Below are positions 9,101 through 18,649 of a stretch of 18,649 nucleotides of DNA, piece after piece (position 1 is the stretch's first letter; each line of letters opens with the position of its first letter). Below the pieces are notes generated by a model. It did not search any database. It had not been told where the DNA came from and worked only from the letters and a program-made list of their open reading frames with translations. The translations under genes and the position numbers were made by a program. Source of the DNA: Ettlia oleoabundans (Eukaryota > Chlorophyta > Chlorophyceae > Chlamydomonadales); contig JAAMXP010003453.1 in the NCBI GenBank assembly GCA_019693395.1, forward strand, positions 1 to 18,649, in the 5' to 3' direction.

Positions 9101-9253
9101 CTCATTACGGGCACAAACCTGTGCGACCTGTCGCAACGTTGCAGTGCCTGGCGCAGCGCCACATTGGGAGGAGCAGGAGCGGAGGCAGCGGGGGGCGGGC
9201 TGCTGATGCTGTGGCCTGTTCCGCCCTCCGCTGTTGCTGGGGCAGCTGGCTAG
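6140..9253 (+). CDS. Amino-acid/auxin permease family transporter, AVT1-like vacuolar type
   Basis: Ten exons: 6140-6195, 6288-6391, 6554-6633, 6743-6968, 7117-7310, 7537-7637, 7838-7940, 8179-8268, 8477-8536 and 8798-9253. They total 1470 bases and 489 residues, a normal size for this family of proton-coupled amino-acid carriers. The N-terminus is short, cytosolic and Gly-rich. The signature first helix follows (about residues 46-74: FQTVFNICNIFMGTGLLSMPYA then MRGGW), the family's broken TM1. A later block reads CTAHSTLPALRTAMRKPTQF, then helices leading to GYWYWGDAASP, matching the conserved H-x-LP...M-x-P...GY-x-x-G region of AVT1/VIAAT-type members. The last exon holds the final hydrophobic helices and a Gly/Ala tail. 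Substrate and vacuolar location are inferred from the family. All introns are GT-AG with agreeing phases. Confidence 0.88.
8625..8673 (+). repeat. Hairpin-forming inverted repeat in transporter intron 9
   Basis: ATAGCACAGT (8636-8645) pairs perfectly with ACTGTGCTAT (8655-8664) across a 9-base loop. Just outside, TATGTA (8625-8630) pairs with TACATA (8668-8673) after a small internal loop of 5 and 3 bases. The result is a 16-pair, 49-base imperfect hairpin within the 8537-8797 intron. No protein function; it could be an RNA structure or a decayed short transposon. Confidence 0.55.
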
Positions 9254-9330
9254 CACCGAGCGGCGGTCATTGTGCCTGCATGTCTGCTGATGACCCGAAG
9301 CTTGGATAACAGCTGTGTCGTTTTTTCACG

Positions 9331-9335
9331 TGTAA
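9331..9335 (+). terminator. TGTAA polyadenylation signal of the transporter gene
   Basis: TGTAA lies 78 bases after the transporter stop at 9251-9253, in the right orientation and before the HSP70 promoter elements. That suits a short algal 3' UTR. Confidence 0.6.
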
Positions 9336-9536
9336 AGACGTGCATGACGCACTTTGCGCCACCTTGCTGCAAAGCTAGGGGTTTACAAGGAGCCTTCCAC
9401 CGCTTCCCGCCGTCGCCGTCAGCTGCCAGCAACTGCAATCACCCTACAGAAATCCGCGAAGGAACTGGACAAAGCCGCACCTCGCACTAAGAGACAGAAT
9501 GCTTTGCATCCGGCTCTTGGAAGTCCGAAATTGCAA

Positions 9537-9554
9537 GGAGGTTCTCGAATCGTC
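9537..9554 (+). promoter_or_regulatory. Heat-shock-element-like site upstream of HSP70
   Basis: The sequence gives four 5-base-spaced units, GGA-gg-TTC-tc-GAA-tc-GTC. The two inner units are perfect (TTCnnGAA at 9542-9549) and the outer two match GAA/TTC at two of three bases. Heat-shock factor binds alternating GAA/TTC units at this spacing. The site lies about 230-250 bases upstream of the ATG and 64 bases before a TATA-like sequence, a normal place for an HSP70 promoter. Confidence 0.55.
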
Positions 9555-9783
9555 ATGGCGCCGCGCCCCTTTCCACAGTCAGACTCTAGATGCACCTAGA
9601 CGCCCATGTTCCATCCGTATATCAAGCGCTCTTCTTTCGGCTTTCGATCATTCCTCCTGTCTTGATAGTGTCTCAGCGCCCCGTGTTGCTTCCAAGGCAA
9701 CTCCCGACACACACAGCACCCATCCAAGCAACTCTACATCTCGCATCAAGCAAGCAAGCAAGCGGCAGAACACACGAGTAGGC

Positions 9784-14998
<5,215 letters not shown>

Positions 14999-15440
14999 GC
15001 AGGCAGTGATTGACGGCTGATGGTTGATTGGATTTTGGACACCGAATCGAGCATGCCAGTTGTACAAAAATGTTTGTGGCTGAGCACATGCTGTGCAACG
15101 CCCACTTGAACGAAACAAACACATAACTAGTTGCTTGAGCTTCTCTTCTTTGCCTATGCACTCGTCGTCCACTCTACAGTTGAACGCTGCTCTGTACTTC
15201 CAGCATTTCATAATGTCATGGTGCTGCAGGCGCATCTGCTCTGCCATCTTTGCTCCTGCCGCCTGTTCCTTTATTTGTAAACACATTCAGGACTGACAGG
15301 TCAGGCCCAGAGAGGATGCGTACATGGGATTATAGTGGCGGCACGGTGAACGGCAGGACAGCAGGGTAGCAGGCCTGCCCTTGTCGTCCACAGCCCTGAT
15401 CTCCATTCCTGTGGCCTTGTGCCAAAGATTATGTGAAGCT
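14999..15440. other. HSP70 3' UTR and short intergenic region
   Basis: After the TAA at 14996-14998 the HSP70 3' UTR runs to the TGTAA at 15276. The remaining about 150 bases before the next ATG (15441) must hold that gene's promoter. I see no TATA box and no other gene. Confidence 0.5.
15276..15280 (+). terminator. TGTAA polyadenylation signal of HSP70
   Basis: TGTAA in TTTATTTGTAAACAC lies 278 bases after the HSP70 stop, in an AT-rich local context. It is the only such motif in this 3' region. Confidence 0.7.
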
Positions 15441-15896
15441 ATGGAACTCCTCAAGCTGCTGCCCTCGCGATCAGCTGCTCTAGTCACGGTCTGTGCCCTG
15501 GTTGTGGGCCTGTCAGCCGTTGCAGGAAGACGCCCTTTAGGCAGCAGGTCTCTTCTAAAATGGGTCATTGCTGTGGTTGCTGGCCGGAGGCAGCAGCTGC
15601 GACCCAAGCCTTCCGAGGAGAGCAGCAGCTCTTCTGCTGCCGGCAGCAGCAGCCTGAAGACGGCTGAGCAGGGCATGGACGCGCAGGAAAAGGAGCCAGC
15701 AACCCCAAGCAAGGTCAGTGAGCAGCCTGGTTCAGCCGCAACTGGCGGCGGCAAACAGCACAGCGGCACCGCAAGCCGCCGCTGCACGAGCGTCAAGGGC
15801 AGCGCTGGCGCTCACAGGCCGGCAATTCCACCCGAGCTACACTGCCTCTACCAATACGCGAAAATGGCAGGCACTTGCCAACCCCCATCAACCTGA
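15441..15896 (+). CDS. Hypothetical small membrane-anchored protein
   Basis: From the ATG at 15441 an uninterrupted frame gives 151 residues. The N-terminus MELLKLLPSRSAALVTVCALVVGLSAVAG (29 residues, quoted here as two parts: MELLKLLPSRSAA and LVTVCALVVGLSAVAG) contains one strong hydrophobic segment at about 14-29. A second weak one (KWVIAVVAG) follows, then a Ser/Glu-rich low-complexity tail. A TGTAA at 16037 supports a plus-strand transcript. An alternative uses the good donor AAG|GTCAGT (15714) and the acceptor TTCTTTCAG (15959): exon 15960-16025 then adds a hydrophobic end, AFTSFLIILSAIRLL, for 112 residues. The sequence does not decide between them. I do not recognise a family; it sits between the two HSP70-type genes. 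Confidence 0.4.
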   Translation: MELLKLLPSRSAALVTVCALVVGLSAVAGRRPLGSRSLLKWVIAVVAGRRQQLRPKPSEESSSSSAAGSSSLKTAEQGMDAQEKEPATPSKVSEQPGSAATGGGKQHSGTASRRCTSVKGSAGAHRPAIPPELHCLYQYAKMAGTCQPPST

Positions 15897-16036
15897 GTAA
15901 TGCTACCTTCGCGGTGGTCGGGGATACTTGAGGTATGTCCTTTCGTCGTCTTCTTTCAGCAACCTGCTGCGTTCACATCGTTTCTCATCATTCTTTCTGC
16001 GATCCGCCTGCTCCCATATTGTTAGTTTCACCGTAC

Positions 16037-16041
16037 TGTAA
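16037..16041 (+). terminator. TGTAA polyadenylation signal of the small membrane-protein gene
   Basis: TGTAA lies 141 bases after the stop at 15896 of the unspliced model, or 12 bases after the stop at 16025 of the spliced one. The longer 3' UTR is more usual in green algae. Confidence 0.45.
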
Positions 16042-16474
16042 TGCATGATGCCAGGCTTCCAGTGAGGTTTGGATAAGTAGCACCCAACCGGTGCAGCCCT
16101 GCCAGCACGGTCTGGCATGCAGGTAGAGCCAATGGCTGCACACTGGGCAGCATAACCTTAACTGCAGGTTTTAGCGCTGCAGAATTGGATGCAGCACGAT
16201 TGTCAGCGTTTGCAGTTACTTGCACTGCTCATTGAACCAACAGGCCCTGTAGCAGCTGGGTGCCTCGCTATGCCTGTGCTTGGGCAGGGGGTATGGAAGA
16301 AGGCTGATGCCACACCCTTGTACCGTCAAGGTTTCCTGAAGTGGAACGCGTATGTAATACTCATTACCCTTGGTATGTGTGTCCATCTGACAAGCTCCAT
16401 TTGAAAAGCTCTCGAAGAGCAAACCTTTGCTGGCCAGGCAGGATTGCAGCCCAAATGACACAGCATGCATGGCA

Positions 16475-16480
16475 TATAAA
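16475..16480 (+). promoter_or_regulatory. TATA box of the HSP70-like gene
   Basis: TATAAA within GGCATATAAACC lies 60-65 bases upstream of the ATG at 16540. It is a perfect consensus in a moderately GC-rich context, at a distance that leaves a short 5' UTR of about 30-35 bases. Confidence 0.55.
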
Positions 16481-16539
16481 CCAGCGTGCTACTATTTCGT
16501 TTTCGTTTAGATTACAATTGGAAAGCTGTTAGGTGCGAC

Positions 16540-18420
16540 ATGGGCTGCCAGGCATTGCCGCAAGTGCGCACAGTCGCATGGCGGAATGTCAGCGGCGCGC
16601 AGCGGGTCCGTGCAAACCCATTGCGCCATAGAAGATGTACAGTGGTTATCCCACGTGCAGCCGTGGTTGGCATTGACCTGGGAACGAGCAACTCAGCGGT
16701 GGCGGCCCTCGAAAATGGCGTCCCGCGGGTGCTGAAGAACGACAAGGACCAAGCCGCGGTGCCCTCATTAGTGGCGATCGCTGAGGTGAGAGCGGCCCGC
16801 AAGCCGCGCAGGCTTCGCGGGAGTGGAATGCCGCCACTACCCTCTGCCGCCACTTCTGCCGCTCAGCTCCACAGGACATGCCCCTGCCCCTGCAGGATGG
16901 AACCATGCTTGTTGGTCAGGCAGTGCTGGACCCTCCGCAGGGCTACATCACCCCTTACAGCCGCAGCCAGCCTGGCGAGGGCCAGGCGACGGCGGTTCGC
17001 GTGCTGCCTTCCGACTGCTTCCACTCCTTCAAGCGGCTGCTGGGCAGGAAGTGAGCGATGCCGCTGATGCAACCCTAGAGCATGTCCGTGCTCAGTATGC
17101 TGCAATTCAGTATGCTGCAGTTCAACACTGTCCATGCAGGACAGCAGGAAGTGAACAACAGCAGCAGCTTCAGCCGCGGTCGCAATCGGTGCATTAGTCC
17201 AGCTACCATCTTTTCTGTCCACACTTGTCTACATGCGTCATGGCCGGTCAACCCTGCCTGCCTGCCTGCCTGCCACCTAGCGTGCAGGGCGGATGAGGTT
17301 GCAGAGGATGCGGCGCGGCTGGGGTACATTGTTGGGGAGGGCGACCAAGGAGAGGCGGCTGTGTACAGGTGGGCAGCAGAGCCGCTTTATGCTTCATGCA
17401 TGCGTTGTGCATGCTGCAGTGGTGCTGGCTGGCTGGGCGATGCAGTCAGAAGAAGGATGTGTGGCTTAGGATGGCGATTTGATGAGTGTGGAATGGCCAG
17501 TGTGCCACTGCATGTCAGCAGCCAGCCGTGCCCACCCCTCCACGGTTGTCGAATTCCACCGTCTTGCCTGCCTGCCTCCCTGCCTGCCTCCCTGCATGCA
17601 TGCATGCATAGTCTTCTGCCATCCCTGCACTCCTCGCCGTCCTTGCCTTCACCCTGCCTGACCCCTTCCCTTGTTCCTGCTTCGCTTTCCTGCCTGCAGC
17701 CCCGCCCTGGACGACATGCTGAGCCCGGATGAACTTTCCACCTGGCTGCTGCAGCACTTGAAGCAGATGGCTGAGCAGCAGCTGGAAGAGGCCGTGACGG
17801 GCGCGGTGGGTGCCCTGCCCTGCCTGTGCCTGCCTGCTGCCTCCCTGCCTGCCTGCTGGTTTGTCTGTGGAGTGTTTGAAAGTGTTCAACCATCTGCCTC
17901 TCACACGACAGCAACACTCACACAACAGTAAAGCTCTCATCCCACCCACTGCCACTGTCACTGCCCCTTTACACCCCGCAGGTCATCACCATACCCGCGC
18001 ACTTCAAGCAGACGCAGCAGGGGGCCACCCATGCGGCAGCACAGCGCGCTGGCATCTCCCAGGTGCAGCTGTGCTGAACCTAGCCCTAGGCCAGGCCAGG
18101 CTCGGCTCGGCTCGGCTCGGCTCGGCTCAGCTAGGTGGCCCATGGTCGTTACCTTGTTACTTGCCTTGGAGCATACAGCCGCTCGGGTTGCCTGGCCTTG
18201 CATGGTGTGGCTGGCTGGGGGCCGGCACACTGAGCTCTGAGGCTGTTTGCGTTATGCTGCCTTTCTAACGTTCACGATCTGCCTGCTTCCCGCCCTGTTT
18301 GCCGCAGGTTCAGCTGTTGCAGGAGCCTGTGGCGGCGGCGCTGGCCTACGGCATACACGGCGGCACTGACGGCGACACGGTGCTGGTGTTTGATGTCGGC
18401 GGCGGCACCTTTGACGTCAG
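16540..18420 (+). CDS. Divergent HSP70/DnaK-like protein, probably plastid-targeted (partial, 3' end outside window)
   Basis: Six exons, 16540-16785, 16896-17050, 17288-17368, 17700-17805, 17982-18062 and 18308-18420, encode the first 260 residues and end in an open GTAGGT donor. Residues 1-41 are rich in Arg, Val and Ala with no acidic residue, like a chloroplast transit peptide. The ATPase domain then starts with [14 protein letters not shown] (phosphate-1 loop). [34 protein letters not shown] and [12 protein letters not shown] (phosphate-2 loop) follow in the usual HSP70 order. It departs from DnaK in PAHF for PAYF, QEP for NEP and a longer acidic insert between the lysine loop and VITIP. 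This suggests a divergent organellar HSP70 like the minor plastid types of green algae, not the main DnaK. The substrate-binding domain would lie to the right. The gene follows the cytosolic HSP70 on the same strand. Confidence 0.8.
17253..17274 (+). repeat. (CCTG)5 microsatellite in HSP70-like intron 2
   Basis: Five CCTG units lie just before the exon 3 acceptor and take the place of its pyrimidine tract. Similar CCTG-rich pieces occur in introns 3 and 4 of the same gene. Confidence 0.75.
17566..17609 (+). repeat. Compound CCTG/CATG microsatellite in HSP70-like intron 3
   Basis: The tract mixes CCTG and CCTCC units and ends in about four TGCA units at 17593-17609. It lies in the 331-base intron before exon 4. 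A related CCTG-rich block is at 17811-17859, right after exon 4. Confidence 0.75.
18099..18128 (+). repeat. (GGCTC)6 tandem repeat in HSP70-like intron 5
   Basis: Six exact copies of GGCTC follow one another 36 bases into the intron after exon 5. They are preceded by the similar CCAGGCCAGG. A pure pentamer run of this kind is a typical length-variable minisatellite. Confidence 0.85.
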
Positions 18421-18649
18421 GTAGGTCGACATGCAAAGCCGAGGAAATAGGTATGCCACTTATCAAAGCCAAGCTCATAGCCTGCCCATGGGCATCGGTT
18501 ATGCTCTGACACCATGCGGGAGGGAAGGGGCAGGATGCTAATTGGCCTGAAACCTTGCAGAATGCCTGCGAGCACGATGCGGCGGTGCGGCAAAACAAAA
18601 CACAAAATTACAACAATACAAACATTAACACATGTGGGGGGTGGCGGGG
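18421..18649. other. Right end of window: intron of the HSP70-like gene turning A-rich
   Basis: After the donor at 18421 no sequence encodes the expected HSP70 continuation (a LLEV...GGD..LGG-type segment). An acceptor-like CTTGCAG at 18554-18560 leads to an open but unrelated frame. The last 60 bases shift to an A-rich, GC-poor composition (AACAAAACACAAAATTACAAC). TTACA at 18608-18612 reads as TGTAA on the minus strand. The stretch is either a long intron or a contig edge. Confidence 0.4.

Larger units (their letters stand above)
9254..9783. promoter_or_regulatory. Transporter 3' UTR and HSP70 promoter/5' UTR
   Basis: This 530-base gap holds the transporter 3' UTR, ending near TGTAA at 9331, and the HSP70 promoter. 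Candidate promoter elements are a four-unit heat-shock-element-like array at 9537-9554 and a weak TATAT at 9618-9622, 162-166 bases before the ATG. The last 50 bases before the ATG are rich in CAAGCAAGCAAG-type repeats, likely 5' UTR. Confidence 0.55.
16026..16539. promoter_or_regulatory. 3' UTR of the small gene and promoter of the plastid-type HSP70-like gene
   Basis: This gap carries TGTAA at 16037-16041 for the gene on its left and a TATAAA at 16475-16480 for the gene on its right. No perfect heat-shock element was found; TTGAAAAGCTCTCGAAGAG at about 16401-16419 has two GAA units, but the spacing is off by one. The short open frames have no motifs. Confidence 0.5.

Noticed and set aside
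17253..17274. CRISPR-like or regulatory repeat array
   Set aside because: Units are 4 bases without spacers; these are simple microsatellites.
17387..17961. Minus-strand frames over HSP70-like introns 3 and 4
   Set aside because: They are built from the CCTG microsatellites (reading as AGRQAGRQ) and antisense exon 4, with no domain.

Overview
The window looks like nuclear DNA of a green alga (core chlorophyte). It is GC-rich and gene-dense. Genes are cut by many introns of roughly 90-330 bases, nearly all with GT(G/A)AGY-like donors and (T/C)GCAG acceptors. The plus-strand genes are followed by TGTAA, the chlorophyte polyadenylation signal. One gene also has a predicted chloroplast transit peptide. 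There is no bacterial operon, CRISPR array or phage/IS element. I built the gene models by hand from splice sites, reading phase and conserved motifs. Each complete spliced model has a total length divisible by three.

Layout, left to right. (1) 20-154 (+): last exon of a gene entering from the left. (2) 684-1802 (-): small RGG-box protein with a duplicated C-terminal LDDYW-type motif, FoP/CHTOP-ALY-like. (3) 2328-4741 (-): zinc-finger protein with two CCCH fingers, an acidic region and two C2H2-like fingers, carrying an in-frame TAG in the acidic repeat. (4) 5126-5747 (-): KxDL protein, BORC subunit KXD1-like. (5) 6140-9253 (+): ten-exon amino-acid/auxin permease family transporter, AVT1-like, 489 residues. 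(6) 9784-14998 (+): fifteen-exon cytosolic HSP70 of 648 residues ending in EEVD, with a heat-shock-element-like site upstream. (7) 15441-15896 (+): small unknown membrane-anchored protein. (8) 16540 to beyond the right end (+): divergent HSP70/DnaK-like protein with a putative plastid transit peptide; only the first part of its ATPase domain is in the window.

Two HSP70-family genes therefore sit head to tail about 1.5 kb apart, one cytosolic/nuclear and one probably plastidic. The KxDL and transporter genes are divergent and share a 392-base upstream region. Gene 1 and the RGG gene converge. The other neighbours (RNA-binding adaptor, zinc finger, BORC subunit, transporter) have no obvious shared pathway.

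I did not find a convincing new biological system. The points most worth checking are the in-frame TAG and mixed finger architecture of gene 3, the divergent HSP70 beside a canonical one, a GC-AG intron, two micro-exons, an intron flanked by near-identical AGGT repeats, clustered TGTAA motifs inside an HSP70 intron, and a hairpin in a transporter intron.
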